Counted from the stretch's first letter, positions 1 to 11,590 are shown. The stretch: DNA of 64,000 bases from Ruminococcus sp. HUN007 (GCF_000712055.1 NZ_JOOA01000002.1:124001-188000); one strand, 5' to 3'. Translations and numbers: made by a program. The notes: a model not told the origin generated them from the sequence alone.

Positions 1-15
1 AAGGAGTTATAAGAA

Positions 16-1929
16 ATGAAGCAAAGGAGAATTGCAGCACTTGCTGCGGCATCAGCGCTTGCATTAAGCAGTTTTTCATACACCGGATCTGTTCTGGCTG
101 CTGTACAGTACAAAGATGTAACTTTTAACGGTGTTACAGTAAACGGCGGTGAAGCAATTGCCGGTGTTGACATTTCCTCAGTTATTTCTCTTGAAAAGAG
201 CGGAGTGGGTTTTAAGGATAAGGACGGAAACCCACAGGATATTTTTCTTACTCTTAAAAACGCAGGTGTCAATTACATTCGTGTACGTATATGGAACAAG
301 CCGGAAACAAATTCCGGAGTTACATACGGCGGCGGAGCGAACGACATCGGTACAGCAGTCGAGATTGCAAAACGATGCAGCAAGTACGGACTTAAACTTC
401 TCGTGGATTTTCATTACTCCGACTTCTGGGCAGACCCGGGCAAGCAGAGAGCTCCAAAGGAATGGGCGAACTATTCAGTTGATCAGAAATGCGACGCTGT
501 AAAGAAATTTACTTCGGACTGCCTTGATAAACTTAAAAGTACCGGCGTGGAAATAGGTATGGTACAGGTAGGAAACGAAACAAACGGAGGACTCTGTGGT
601 GAAAAAGACTGGCAGAATATCTGCAGGATCATGAATGCCGGTTCTTCAGCTGTAAGAAGTTTTGACAAAAAGGTTCTTGTGGCTGTGCACTTCACCAATC
701 CGGAAAAATCGGGAAACTATGATTACATTGCCGGTAATCTTGACAAATATAAAACGGACTACGACGTTTTCGCTTCATCATACTATCCTTACTGGCATGG
801 AACACCGGAAAACCTTACTTCGGAACTGAGCAAGGTAGCTTCAAAATATGGCAAATACGTCATGGTTGCTGAAACATCATGGGCTAATACTTTTGAAGAT
901 TCAGACCAGTTCGCCAATACGATCGGCGATGCTTCCAGCCTTGGAAACTATGTTTCCTATGATATAAGCGTACAGGGTCAGATTGAAGCTGTAACAAAGG
1001 TGTTTGAAGCAGTTGCTGATGTGGGTCCTAAGGGAATAGGTGCCTTTTACTGGGAGCCGGCCTGGATAACTGTCGGAAATGATCGTGCCGGCAATCTGGC
1101 GCTCTGGGAGAAAAACGGATCAGGATGGGCGACAAAAGCCGCGGCCGAATATGACCCTGATGCAGGACAGTGGTACGGAGGTTCTGCTGTCGATAATCAG
1201 GCGCTGTTCTCATCTGACGGAAAGCCGCTTGACTCACTTTATATTTTCAGCCATATCAAATCAGGTATCCAGACAGTTTCCTCTGATAATTTGATCACCG
1301 ATCCGGGATTCGAAAACGGCGGAACAGGCTGGAAACTTGAAAACACGACTTCCGGTGAATATGCGAAGTTTGAAATAAACGATGAGATGACTCATAAAGG
1401 CGGAAAGGCTGCACACTGGTATTCTGCAAATGCATTTGAATACACCGGACTTTACGCCGAATACACAGCACCTGAGGCCGGAAAATATCGTTTTACCGAT
1501 TATCTGGCCGGCGAAAAGACATCTTACAAAAATCTTATATCGGTAAACGGAGACCACAGAGCTTCTGATGAAGGTATCGTTTCCGCATATGACAAATGGA
1601 ACAAGTCAGTAGTTGAATTTACAGCAAACAAGGGCGATACAATTGGTATCTGGATAGAGCTTAACGGTGAAGCAGGCGGATACGGTTCCGTTGATGACTG
1701 TGAACTTTGTTTTACCGGACAGGCTGAGGATGATCCGATAAAGGGCGATCTTAACGGCGACCGGAAAGTTAATGCCTCTGATCTTGTGATTATGCACTCG
1801 CATATGATGGGCGGAACATCATTAAGTGATACTTCATTCCCGCAGGCAGATATGGATTACAACGGCAAAGTGAATATAGCAGATCTTCTGCTGCTTAAAG
1901 AACGTATACTCGACGGGAACTACAGATAG
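16..1929 (+). CDS. Secreted GH53 endo-beta-1,4-galactanase with CBM61-like module and dockerin
   Basis: This enzyme hydrolyses beta-1,4-galactan side chains of pectin (arabinogalactan I) outside the cell. A signal peptide covers residues 1-29 and ends at an Ala-rich site. The GH53 barrel spans about 40-400; the likely acid/base is E188 in VGNETN and the nucleophile E286 in VAETSWA. Residues about 424-565 form a jelly-roll-like module (starts DNLITDPGFENGG) resembling the CBM61 attached to other GH53 enzymes. The C-terminus (575-637) is a dockerin: two Ca-loop repeats beginning GDLNGDRKVN and ADMDYNGKVN. A dockerin implies docking to a scaffoldin cohesin, so this is a cellulosomal enzyme. AAGGAG at bases 2-7 gives a good ribosome site; any promoter lies before the window. 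The CBM family is an inference from position and look. Confidence 0.93.
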   Translation: MKQRRIAALAAASALALSSFSYTGSVLAAVQYKDVTFNGVTVNGGEAIAGVDISSVISLEKSGVGFKDKDGNPQDIFLTLKNAGVNYIRVRIWNKPETNSGVTYGGGANDIGTAVEIAKRCSKYGLKLLVDFHYSDFWADPGKQRAPKEWANYSVDQKCDAVKKFTSDCLDKLKSTGVEIGMVQVGNETNGGLCGEKDWQNICRIMNAGSSAVRSFDKKVLVAVHFTNPEKSGNYDYIAGNLDKYKTDYDVFASSYYPYWHGTPENLTSELSKVASKYGKYVMVAETSWANTFEDSDQFANTIGDASSLGNYVSYDISVQGQIEAVTKVFEAVADVGPKGIGAFYWEPAWITVGNDRAGNLALWEKNGSGWATKAAAEYDPDAGQWYGGSAVDNQALFSSDGKPLDSLYIFSHIKSGIQTVSSDNLITDPGFENGGTGWKLENTTSGEYAKFEINDEMTHKGGKAAHWYSANAFEYTGLYAEYTAPEAGKYRFTDYLAGEKTSYKNLISVNGDHRASDEGIVSAYDKWNKSVVEFTANKGDTIGIWIELNGEAGGYGSVDDCELCFTGQAEDDPIKGDLNGDRKVNASDLVIMHSHMMGGTSLSDTSFPQADMDYNGKVNIADLLLLKERILDGNYR

Positions 1930-2019
1930 TCACGGTGCTTATATTCCGTCCTGAATCCTGACTGTTTTTATTTAAACCTACAAAATTCAAAGGACAGTAT
2001 TTATGCATATCCTATAAGC

Positions 2020-2048
2020 TTGACTTTTTCATATTATTATGTTATCAT
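2020..2048 (+). promoter_or_regulatory. Sigma-A promoter of the his operon
   Basis: TTGACT at 2020-2025 and TATCAT at 2043-2048 are separated by exactly 17 bases, 62 bases before the hisZ start. No other good promoter is seen between the galactanase and hisZ. Confidence 0.7.
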
Positions 2049-2069
2049 ATTAGCATATTAGCACGCTAA
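2047..2069 (+). promoter_or_regulatory. Candidate operator: tandem ATATTAGC plus TTAGC-AC-GCTAA palindrome
   Basis: ATATTAGC occurs twice in tandem (2047-2054 and 2055-2062). The second copy runs into a perfect palindrome TTAGC-AC-GCTAA (2058-2069). The block overlaps the -10 box and the expected transcription start of the his operon, the position of a repressor site. The binding protein is not known from this sequence; a histidine-responsive repressor would be a reasonable guess. Confidence 0.4.
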
Positions 2070-2110
2070 AGCGTTCTGCAAATTTTTTACAGAAAGAAAT
2101 GAGGAAAAGA

Positions 2111-3298
2111 ATGAAAAATAATAACCTTATCACGCCGGAAGGTACAAACGACCTTTTATTCAAAGAGTGTGTAATGAGAAGAACAGTTGAAAAGGCTGTT
2201 TCCGAAGTTTTCATGGAAAGAGGATACAGCGAGATAATCACTCCGGGCATCGAATTTCTTGATGTCTTCAATCTGAATTCACGACATTTTCCTCAGGAAG
2301 AACTTTATAAACTTGTAGACCGCAAGGGCAGACTTATTGTTTTAAGGCCAGAATCAACCATGCCTATCGCACGAGTTGTAGCTACAAGGCTTAAGGAAGC
2401 AACACTTCCGCTCAGACTCTGCTACGACCAGTATGCTTTCAATGTAAGCACTCAGATGCGCGGCAGAAGCGATCAGATCTGTCAGGCCGGTATTGAACTC
2501 ATTGGTTCATCAGACAGAATAACTGATTTTGAAGTTATTGAAACAGCAGCTGCTGTTCTTGAAAAATGCAGTACAGGTGATTACTCACTTGAAATAGGCG
2601 ACATCGGTTACTTCAAGGAGCTTATGAACCAGCTCAGCGCAACCGATGAAGACAAGGAAACTATCAGAGATTTCATTGAAGAGAAGAATTATCCTGCTCT
2701 TAATGACTTCCTTGATACATTCGGTGATAACAGCATTACAAAGGCTCTTAAAATGCTTCCGCGTCTTTTCGGCGGCGAGGAAGTTTTTGAAAAGGCTTCA
2801 AAGCTTTTCTCTGATGAAAAGACTGATGCAATACTTTCTAACCTTAAGGATCTTTTCAAGGATATCAAAAAACTCGGCCTTAAGGGAAGAGTTACAGTTG
2901 ATCTTGGTATGGTAAACAAGACTGACTATTACACAGGCGTTATACTTAAGGGATACATGGAAGGTTACGGCGAACCGGTCATCTCCGGCGGACGTTACGA
3001 TAAGCTCATTTCCGAGTTCGGTTACGACGTTCCTGCTACAGGTTTTGCAGTAAATGTTGATGCCGTAGCAAAGATCAGACTCAGAAACGAAAAGATAGCT
3101 GTTCGCGAAGTTGAAGCAATCGTCTTTGCCGAAAAAGGCTTCGAGATGAAGGCTGTTCTTCACGCACGAAAGCTTCGAGCTGAAGGAATGAAAGTAGAAC
3201 TCGGTGCATTTAATGACATTGACAAGGTAAGAAAATATGCTGCTGAAGTAAAAATCGAAAAGATCATTTCAGTAGGCGAAAACATCAGAGAGATATAA
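2111..3298 (+). CDS. hisZ: ATP phosphoribosyltransferase regulatory subunit HisZ
   Basis: HisZ is a catalytically dead histidyl-tRNA synthetase paralogue that binds the short form of HisG and confers histidine feedback on the first step of histidine synthesis. The 395-residue protein shows the class II synthetase core (LITPEGTNDLLF near the N-terminus, RPESTMPIARV, then SGGRYDKLISEFG at about 290), but it lies in a his operon next to a short hisG, which separates it from a true HisS. The start at 2111 is chosen because GAGGAAAAG lies directly upstream; an ATG at 2099 has no such site. It is the first gene of the operon. Confidence 0.93.
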   Translation: MKNNNLITPEGTNDLLFKECVMRRTVEKAVSEVFMERGYSEIITPGIEFLDVFNLNSRHFPQEELYKLVDRKGRLIVLRPESTMPIARVVATRLKEATLPLRLCYDQYAFNVSTQMRGRSDQICQAGIELIGSSDRITDFEVIETAAAVLEKCSTGDYSLEIGDIGYFKELMNQLSATDEDKETIRDFIEEKNYPALNDFLDTFGDNSITKALKMLPRLFGGEEVFEKASKLFSDEKTDAILSNLKDLFKDIKKLGLKGRVTVDLGMVNKTDYYTGVILKGYMEGYGEPVISGGRYDKLISEFGYDVPATGFAVNVDAVAKIRLRNEKIAVREVEAIVFAEKGFEMKAVLHARKLRAEGMKVELGAFNDIDKVRKYAAEVKIEKIISVGENIREI

Positions 3299-3406
3299 GA
3301 ACATAAACGGCAGCCGGTCCTGTCCGTACTGAGTTTTCGGTATCCCCCGCAGCTCAGCACTGGTCAGTGTTCACCTGTTCATAAACCGAAAGGATAGTGT
3401 AATAAA

Positions 3407-4042
3407 ATGTCTAAACCATTAAGGATAGCTCTTACAAAGGGCAGACTTGAAAAAGATACAGTAGGACTTCTCGAAAGCCTCGGTTTCGACTGTACTGAGG
3501 TACATGAAAAAGGAAGAAAACTTATTTTAAGCATTCCTGATGCAAATCTTGAAGTAGTTCTTGCAAAGGCTGCTGACGTAATCACATACGTTGACAGAGG
3601 CGTATGTGACCTCGGCGTTGTCGGCAAGGATACTATCATGGAAATGCCGGGCAAGTTCTTTGAAATAGTTAATTTAGGATTCGGAAAGTGCAAATTCGCT
3701 CTCGCAGGCAAGAAGGGCGTAAACTTTTACGGTGGTTTCGGAGTAAAGACCATTGCCACAAAGTACCCTAACGTAGCAAGAAACTTCTTTGAAGCAAAGG
3801 GTATGGACGTTGAAATCGTCAAGATCGAAGGCTCAGTTGAGCTTGCTCCGCTTCTCGACCTTTCCGACGGTATAGTTGATATCGTTGAAACAGGTACAAC
3901 TCTCAGGGAAAACGGTCTTGAAGTTAAGGAAGATATCGCTCCTATCGCCGCAAGACTCATCGTAAATACAGTAAGTATGAAGATGCGCCAGCAGGAGATC
4001 GAAGCGCTGGTTGAAAAGATCGAAAAGAAGATCGCAGAGTAA
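3407..4042 (+). CDS. hisG: ATP phosphoribosyltransferase catalytic subunit HisG, short form
   Basis: HisG joins ATP and PRPP to make phosphoribosyl-ATP, the committed step of histidine synthesis. At 211 residues it is the short form, which lacks the C-terminal ACT-like regulatory domain and needs HisZ, encoded just upstream. Visible family features are LTKGRLEKDT at the N-terminus and the PRPP-binding segment IVDIVETGTTLRENGL at about 157-172. AAAGGA precedes the start. The 108-base gap after hisZ holds an imperfect hairpin (GTACTGAG with CTCAGCAC) but no convincing terminator. Confidence 0.96.
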   Translation: MSKPLRIALTKGRLEKDTVGLLESLGFDCTEVHEKGRKLILSIPDANLEVVLAKAADVITYVDRGVCDLGVVGKDTIMEMPGKFFEIVNLGFGKCKFALAGKKGVNFYGGFGVKTIATKYPNVARNFFEAKGMDVEIVKIEGSVELAPLLDLSDGIVDIVETGTTLRENGLEVKEDIAPIAARLIVNTVSMKMRQQEIEALVEKIEKKIAE

Positions 4043-4061
4043 TCGAAAGGATAATTACGAA

Positions 4062-5348
4062 ATGATAAAGAAAATAAAGGCAAACGGTACTGATGAGTAT
4101 AAGTTCCTTAAGGAACTTGAAGCACGTAACGTTGAAACAGATAAAAAAATCACAGACATTGTAAGTGACATAATAAATAATGTGCGTAAAAACGGCGACG
4201 AAGCAGTAAAGGAATACACGCTTAAGTTCGACGGAAAACTTCCTGAATACTTTGAAGTTCCGCGCGAAGTAATCAACGATGCACTTACAGAAGCAGACGA
4301 AGAACTGGTAAGCGCACTTTTAAACGCTATCGAAAACATCAGTGACTTCCACAACAGACAGAAGACTGAAAGCTTCATAGCACCAAAGGACAACGGTGTT
4401 ATTCTCGGCCAGAGGATCAGAGGTCTTGCAAAGGTTGGTCTCTACGTTCCGGGCGGTACAGCTGCTTATCCTTCAAGTGTTCTTATGAATGCTATTCCTG
4501 CAAAGATTGCAGGCGTTGAAGAGATCATCATGATCACACCACCTCTTAAGGACGGTACACCAAACAAGGATATCCTTGTTGCTGCAGCCCTCTGCGGTGT
4601 TGACAGAGTGTTCCTTGCAGGCGGTGCTCAGGCCATTGCAGCACTTGCATACGGTACTGATACTATTCCGAAAGTTGACAAGATCGTAGGCCCTGGCAAC
4701 ATTTTCGTTGCTACAGCCAAGAAACTTCTCTACGGAACAGTTGACATCGACATGATCGCAGGACCAAGTGAGATTCTCGTTCTCGCTGACAGCACAGCAG
4801 ATCCTAAGTTCGTGGCCGCTGACCTCATGTCACAGGCAGAACACGACAAACTTGCTTCAGCTATTCTCGTTACAACAGACGAATCACTCGTAGAAAAGAC
4901 AGAAGCTGAAATCAAGCGTCAGATGGAATACCTTTCAAGAAAAGAAATCATCGAAAAGTCACTTACAGACTTCGGTGCAGCTATAATCTGTGAGGACAAG
5001 GAAAAGGCAGTTGAAATAGCAAATGCTATCGCTCCGGAACACCTTGAAGTCCTCTTCGAAAATCCTCTCGAATACATCGGTAAGCTCGACAATGCCGGCT
5101 CAGTATTCCTTGGCCAGTACGCTTCAGAACCACTCGGCGACTATTACGCAGGACCGAATCACGTTCTTCCTACAAGCGGAACAGCAAGATTCTTCTCACC
5201 GCTCGGTGTTCAGAGCTTCACAAAGCGTTCAAGCTTTATTTACTACACAAGAGAAGCTCTTGAAGAAGCAAAGGATGATATTGTTCTCATCGCTGAAAGA
5301 GAAGGTCTTACAGCTCACGCCAATGCTATCAAGGTAAGATTTGAATGA
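4062..5348 (+). CDS. hisD: Histidinol dehydrogenase HisD
   Basis: HisD oxidises L-histidinol to L-histidine in two NAD-dependent steps using a bound zinc ion. The 428-residue product has the family's usual length and its typical segments: YVPGGTAAYPSSVLMN, VGPGNIFVATAKKL, IAGPSEILVLAD, DLMSQAEHD, and YAGPNHVLPTSGTARF near the C-terminus with zinc- and substrate-binding His/Glu residues. The ATG at 4062 follows AAAGGA by 11 bases; the reading frame is open further upstream into the end of hisG, but that part does not resemble the family. Confidence 0.96.
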   Translation: MIKKIKANGTDEYKFLKELEARNVETDKKITDIVSDIINNVRKNGDEAVKEYTLKFDGKLPEYFEVPREVINDALTEADEELVSALLNAIENISDFHNRQKTESFIAPKDNGVILGQRIRGLAKVGLYVPGGTAAYPSSVLMNAIPAKIAGVEEIIMITPPLKDGTPNKDILVAAALCGVDRVFLAGGAQAIAALAYGTDTIPKVDKIVGPGNIFVATAKKLLYGTVDIDMIAGPSEILVLADSTADPKFVAADLMSQAEHDKLASAILVTTDESLVEKTEAEIKRQMEYLSRKEIIEKSLTDFGAAIICEDKEKAVEIANAIAPEHLEVLFENPLEYIGKLDNAGSVFLGQYASEPLGDYYAGPNHVLPTSGTARFFSPLGVQSFTKRSSFIYYTREALEEAKDDIVLIAEREGLTAHANAIKVRFE

Positions 5349-5358
5349 TGCATGACGG

Positions 5359-5380
5359 AATCCGGAAACATTTCCGGATT
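5359..5380 (+). terminator. Inverted repeat between hisD and hisC, possible weak terminator
   Basis: AATCCGGAAA and TTTCCGGATT form a perfect 10-bp stem with a 2-base loop, followed by only TCTCTTC. The poor T tract suggests a partial terminator or an mRNA stability element inside the operon. Confidence 0.4.
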
Positions 5381-5443
5381 TCTCTTCAAAGTTTATGAAA
5401 AATCATAACAGGAAGAGGCAAGTATTTTTAAGGAGCGAAAATT

Positions 5444-6502
5444 ATGTCAACAGGTTCATGGGAGAATAATGTACGCAAAGTCGTACCGTATACTCCGGGC
5501 GAACAGCCGAAAGAAAAAGTAATAAAGCTTAATACCAATGAAAACCCGTATCCTCCTTCACCAAAGGTAAAAAGGATACTTGACGAATATAACTGCGATA
5601 AAATGAGACTCTATCCTGATCCGGATGCGACAGTTCTCGTTGATGCCATTGCAGAAAGATATAACGTAAAGCCTTCACAGGTATTTGTAGGCGTAGGTTC
5701 AGACGACGTTATTTCAGTTGCTTTTCTGACATTCTTCAATTCAGAAAAGCCGGTACTTTTCCCTGACATAACATACTCATTCTATGATGTTTGGGCAGAT
5801 GTTTACAGGATACCGTTTGTTCAGAAGCCGCTTACAGCTGATTTTAAGATAGATCCAGCAGACTACAAGTGTGAGAACGGTGGAATCATTTTCCCTAATC
5901 CTAATGCACCTACAGGCTGCGAGGAAAGCCTTTCAATGATAGAGGATATCGTTAAGGCAAATCCTGATTCAGTAGTTATAATTGACGAAGCTTACGTTGA
6001 TTTCGGTGCTGAAAGTGCTCTTTCACTTATAGATAAGTATGAGAATCTGCTTGTTATCCAGACTTTCTCAAAGTCCCGTTCAATGGCAGGCATGAGGATA
6101 GGATATGCTATAGGCAGTGAAAAGCTCATTAAGTACATGAATGACGTTAAGTTCTCCATCAATTCCTATACAATGACACCTCTTACACAGCTCTGCGGTG
6201 CCGAGGCTATAAAAGATGAAGAATACTTTGTAAGTACAGTAAAGAAGATCGTGGAAACAAGAGAATATTCAAAGAAAAAGCTTGCTGAGCTCGGTTTTGA
6301 ATTCACTGACTCAAAGAGCAACTTCATTTTTGCTTCACACAAATCAAAACCTGCTTCAGAGATCTTTGCGGCTCTTAAGGAAAAGAAGATCTTCGTCAGA
6401 TACTGGAACAAGCCGAGAATAAACAATCACCTCAGAATCACGGTAGGCACACCTGAAGAAATGGACGAGCTCTTTGCAGCTCTTAAGGAGATCCTGAAAT
6501 GA
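5444..6502 (+). CDS. hisC: Histidinol-phosphate aminotransferase HisC
   Basis: HisC is a class I/II PLP-dependent aminotransferase that moves an amino group from glutamate to imidazole acetol phosphate. The 352-residue sequence shows KLNTNENPYPPSPKV at the substrate-binding N-terminus, FPNPNAPTG, DEAYVDFG, and the PLP-lysine motif TFSKSRSMAGMRIGY at about 208. AAGGAG stands upstream of ATG 5444. The last codons overlap the hisB start by four bases (ATGA), so the two are translationally coupled. Confidence 0.95.
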   Translation: MSTGSWENNVRKVVPYTPGEQPKEKVIKLNTNENPYPPSPKVKRILDEYNCDKMRLYPDPDATVLVDAIAERYNVKPSQVFVGVGSDDVISVAFLTFFNSEKPVLFPDITYSFYDVWADVYRIPFVQKPLTADFKIDPADYKCENGGIIFPNPNAPTGCEESLSMIEDIVKANPDSVVIIDEAYVDFGAESALSLIDKYENLLVIQTFSKSRSMAGMRIGYAIGSEKLIKYMNDVKFSINSYTMTPLTQLCGAEAIKDEEYFVSTVKKIVETREYSKKKLAELGFEFTDSKSNFIFASHKSKPASEIFAALKEKKIFVRYWNKPRINNHLRITVGTPEEMDELFAALKEILK

Positions 6503-7089
6503 TAAAGGAAAGAACAGGTACAGTTACACGTACAACACGTGAAACTGATATTAAGATAAAAGTTACGCTTGACGGAAAGGGAACAGCAAATATCGATACC
6601 GGTATCGGATTTTTCGATCACATGCTCACAGCGCTTTCAGTTCACAGCGGCATCAGCATGGATATAAACGTAAAGGGAGATCTTCACGTTGACGGCCACC
6701 ACACAGTCGAGGACACTGGAATCGCCCTCGGACAGGCTCTTGCAGCTGCTCTGGGAAACAAATCAGGTATTAAACGTTATGGTACTTTCTACATTCCTAT
6801 GGATGAATCACTTGCCATGACAAGCCTTGACATTAGCAACAGACCATTCCTCGTGTTCAACGCGGAATTTACAAACCAGAGCTGCGGAGACTATGACGTA
6901 TGCCTTACTGAGGAATTCTTCAGGGCATTTGCCTTCAACGCTGGCATTACAATGCACATAAACCTGATGTACGGCTCAAACGATCACCACAAGTGCGAGG
7001 CTATCTACAAGTCCTGCGCACACGCTCTTAAGGAAGCAGTGGAGATCACTGAAAGCGGAAAGACACTTTCCACGAAAGGAGTTCTCTGA
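6499..7089 (+). CDS. hisB: Imidazoleglycerol-phosphate dehydratase HisB
   Basis: HisB removes water from imidazoleglycerol phosphate to give imidazole acetol phosphate. The 196-residue protein is the stand-alone dehydratase, not the enteric fusion with a phosphatase. It shows the metal-binding motifs FFDHMLTALSVHSG, DGHHTVEDTGIALG, and SNDHHKCEAIYKSCAHAL near the C-terminus. It overlaps hisC by four bases and hisH by one (TGATG). Confidence 0.96.
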   Translation: MIKERTGTVTRTTRETDIKIKVTLDGKGTANIDTGIGFFDHMLTALSVHSGISMDINVKGDLHVDGHHTVEDTGIALGQALAAALGNKSGIKRYGTFYIPMDESLAMTSLDISNRPFLVFNAEFTNQSCGDYDVCLTEEFFRAFAFNAGITMHINLMYGSNDHHKCEAIYKSCAHALKEAVEITESGKTLSTKGVL

Positions 7090-7694
7090 TGATCGCAATT
7101 ATCGATTACGGTGCTGGCAACATTTTCAGCGTTAAGAATGCACTGGACTACTTGGGTTTTGAAAACAAGCTTACTTCTGATAAGAATGATCTTATAAATG
7201 CTGATGCACTCATTCTTCCGGGTGTAGGTGCATTTCCGGAAGCTATGAAGATGCTCGGAAATTCCGGTCTTATCGGTGTTATAAAGGAAGAAGCAAAGAA
7301 AAAGCCTCTTCTCGGTATCTGCCTCGGAATGCAGATGCTTTTTGAAAAAGGCTATGAATTCGAGGAGACCGACGGACTCGGACTTATCGGCGGTAAGGTA
7401 GATAAGATCGTAGCTCCGGGCTATATAATTCCGCACATGGGCTGGAACAAACTCGAAAAGTTAAATGACTGTCCGCTTATGGACGGACTGGGCGACAACG
7501 AGTACGTTTACTTCGTTCACTCATTCCAGGCTTACTGCGATGACGCAAACATAGCTGCTTACTGTGAATATCCGGACAAGGTACCGGCTCTTGTTACAGA
7601 CGGAAGATTCGTCTACGGTGCTCAGTTCCATCCTGAAAAGAGCGGAAGCACCGGATTACAGATACTTAAAAACTTCGGAGGGCTTATAAAATGA
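7089..7694 (+). CDS. hisH: Imidazole glycerol phosphate synthase glutaminase subunit HisH
   Basis: HisH releases ammonia from glutamine and channels it to HisF. It is a class I glutamine amidotransferase of 201 residues. The catalytic Cys lies in LLGICLGMQMLFE and the His and Glu in GAQFHPEKSG near the end. The start codon overlaps the hisB stop and the end overlaps hisA by four bases. Confidence 0.96.
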   Translation: MIAIIDYGAGNIFSVKNALDYLGFENKLTSDKNDLINADALILPGVGAFPEAMKMLGNSGLIGVIKEEAKKKPLLGICLGMQMLFEKGYEFEETDGLGLIGGKVDKIVAPGYIIPHMGWNKLEKLNDCPLMDGLGDNEYVYFVHSFQAYCDDANIAAYCEYPDKVPALVTDGRFVYGAQFHPEKSGSTGLQILKNFGGLIK

Positions 7695-8419
7695 TAATAC
7701 TTCCAGCTATAGATATTAAAGACGGAAACTGCGTAAGACTTTTCAAAGGTGACTTCAGTACTGTAGAAAAAGTTGCTTCTGACTATCTTGAAACCGCTAA
7801 GGGATTTGAAGCGGCAGGTGCCGAATGGATCCACATGGTTGACCTTGATGGTGCCAAAGAGGGAAGACCTGTAAACACAAAGATCTACACTGACGTTGCA
7901 GAAAAGACAGGTCTTAAGGTAGAACTCGGCGGCGGGATCAGAAGTCTTGAAACTATTGATGAATATCTCCGAATGGGAATTTCAAGGGTTATTCTCGGCT
8001 CAGTTGCACTTAAGAACCCTAAACTCGTTAAGGAAGCTATTGATAAGTTCGGCAGCGAAAAGATAGTAGTCGGTATCGACGCCATGAACGGCATGGTAGC
8101 TACTGAAGGATGGCTTGAAGAATCTGATGTGAACTACATTCAGCTTGCAAATATAATGATAAAATTCGGCGTAAAGTATTTTATCTTTACAGATATTTCA
8201 AAGGACGGAACACTCTCCGGAGTCAATGCCGAGCAGCTTAAGGCTCTTGCAGAAGGCACTGATGAAAAATGCAATATCATTGCAAGCGGCGGTGTTCACA
8301 CTATCGAAGACATTAAGATCTGTAAGGCAATGAACCTTTACGGAACTATCTGTGGCAAGTCCATCTACAAGGGAACTCTCGATCTGAAGGAAGCAATCGC
8401 AGTAGCGGAAGGAGAATAA
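7691..8419 (+). CDS. hisA: ProFAR isomerase HisA
   Basis: HisA opens the ribose ring of ProFAR to give PRFAR by an Amadori rearrangement. The 242-residue (beta/alpha)8 barrel shows the half-barrel repeat: AIDIKDGNCVRL with the first catalytic Asp, VELGGGIRSLETID, FTDISKDGTLSGVN with the second Asp, and ASGGVHTIEDIK. It sits between hisH and hisF, with a four-base gap to hisF. Confidence 0.96.
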   Translation: MIILPAIDIKDGNCVRLFKGDFSTVEKVASDYLETAKGFEAAGAEWIHMVDLDGAKEGRPVNTKIYTDVAEKTGLKVELGGGIRSLETIDEYLRMGISRVILGSVALKNPKLVKEAIDKFGSEKIVVGIDAMNGMVATEGWLEESDVNYIQLANIMIKFGVKYFIFTDISKDGTLSGVNAEQLKALAEGTDEKCNIIASGGVHTIEDIKICKAMNLYGTICGKSIYKGTLDLKEAIAVAEGE

Positions 8420-8422
8420 CAG

Positions 8423-9178
8423 ATGCTTGCAAAGAGAATCATACCGTGCCTTGATGTACGCAATGGAAAGGTAGTCAAAGGCGTTAATTTTGAAGGAATC
8501 AAGGAAGTAGGCGATCCTGTTGCAAGTGCTGAGGAGTACAACAGACAGGGCGCAGATGAAATAGTTTTCTATGATATAACTGCTTCATTTGAAGGCAGAG
8601 GAGTTTTTCTTGATGTAGTCCGCGAAACTGCAAAGAAAGTTTTTGTACCTCTTACAGTCGGCGGCGGAATAAAAACTGTTGATGACATCCGCGAAACCCT
8701 CAGAGCAGGTGCAGACAAGGTATCAGTAAACTCACAGGCAGTAAAGAACCCTGATCTTATCAGAGCAGGTGCCGATATTTTCGGAAGCCAGTGCATATGT
8801 GTCGGTATTGACGCAAAGAAGATCGCTGATCACAAGTGGACTGTATATATCAACGGCGGCCGTGTTGATATGAATCTTGATCTTATAGACTGGGTACACA
8901 CTATCGAAAAACTCGGTGCCGGTGAGATCTGTCTCAATTCCATTGATGCTGACGGAACAAAGGCCGGATTTGACATTGAAATGCTTAAGGCTGTGTGCGA
9001 CAACTGCTCTATCCCGGTTATTGCTAGCGGCGGTGCCGGAAGGATAAATGACTTCTATGAGGTTTTCGAAAAAACGGGAGCGACAGCTGCTCTTGCAGCA
9101 TCACTCTTCCACTTTAAGGAACTTACAGTAGGCGAGGTAAAGGACTACTGCAGAAACAAAGGTGTTATAGTAAGATAA
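8423..9178 (+). CDS. hisF: Imidazole glycerol phosphate synthase cyclase subunit HisF
   Basis: HisF is the synthase half of the HisHF complex; it uses ammonia from HisH to make imidazole glycerol phosphate and AICAR. The 251-residue barrel shows [14 protein letters not shown] (Asp11-type catalytic residue), [34 protein letters not shown] and [13 protein letters not shown]. Phosphate-binding Gly-rich loops occur in both half barrels. Confidence 0.96.
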   Translation: MLAKRIIPCLDVRNGKVVKGVNFEGIKEVGDPVASAEEYNRQGADEIVFYDITASFEGRGVFLDVVRETAKKVFVPLTVGGGIKTVDDIRETLRAGADKVSVNSQAVKNPDLIRAGADIFGSQCICVGIDAKKIADHKWTVYINGGRVDMNLDLIDWVHTIEKLGAGEICLNSIDADGTKAGFDIEMLKAVCDNCSIPVIASGGAGRINDFYEVFEKTGATAALAASLFHFKELTVGEVKDYCRNKGVIVR

Positions 9179-9190
9179 TAAGGAGAACAC

Positions 9191-9526
9191 ATGGTAAAGA
9201 TCGATCTTAATGACCTCGACAAATTCTTTGTAAAGGGAGAACTTATCCCGGCAATCTGCTATGAGGTAAATACAAAAACCGTTCTTATGCTTGCATACAT
9301 GAACAAGGAAAGTCTTAAGAAGACACTTGAAACAGGATACACATGGTTCTGGAGCCGCTCACGTCAGGAATACTGGAACAAGGGCGCGACAAGCGGTCAT
9401 CTTCAGAAAGTGGTTTCTATTTACGGTGACTGCGACAACGATACACTCCTCGTAAATGTGGAACAGACCGGAGTTGCGTGTCACACAGGCAGCTACTCCT
9501 GCTTCTTCAATGAAATTTACGGATAA
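9191..9526 (+). CDS. hisI: Phosphoribosyl-AMP cyclohydrolase HisI
   Basis: HisI hydrolyses the purine ring of phosphoribosyl-AMP with zinc and magnesium. The 111-residue protein has [34 protein letters not shown] and the zinc cysteines in [11 protein letters not shown]. It lacks the C-terminal HisE pyrophosphohydrolase domain found in HisIE fusions, and no hisE follows. AAGGAG stands 7 bases before the ATG. It is the last his gene seen. Confidence 0.95.
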   Translation: MVKIDLNDLDKFFVKGELIPAICYEVNTKTVLMLAYMNKESLKKTLETGYTWFWSRSRQEYWNKGATSGHLQKVVSIYGDCDNDTLLVNVEQTGVACHTGSYSCFFNEIYG

Positions 9527-9533
9527 TTTTTCT

Positions 9534-9565
9534 AGGGAACTGCCAACTGGTTTTCGCAGTTCCCT
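9534..9565 (+). terminator. Hairpin after hisI
   Basis: AGGGAACTGC (9534-9543) and GCAGTTCCCT (9556-9565) form a perfect 10-bp stem with a 12-base loop, immediately after the hisI stop. There is no strong T tract, so termination may be partial and ligA may be read through. Confidence 0.5.
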
Positions 9566-9592
9566 GAATGTGTTTATAAAGGAGATATATGA

Positions 9593-11575
<1,983 letters not shown>

Positions 11576-11590
11576 AATCATGTCTGTAAA

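Noticed and set aside
2099..2110. Start of hisZ four codons earlier
   Set aside because: The bases between are the ribosome site (GAGGAAAAG) for the ATG at 2111.
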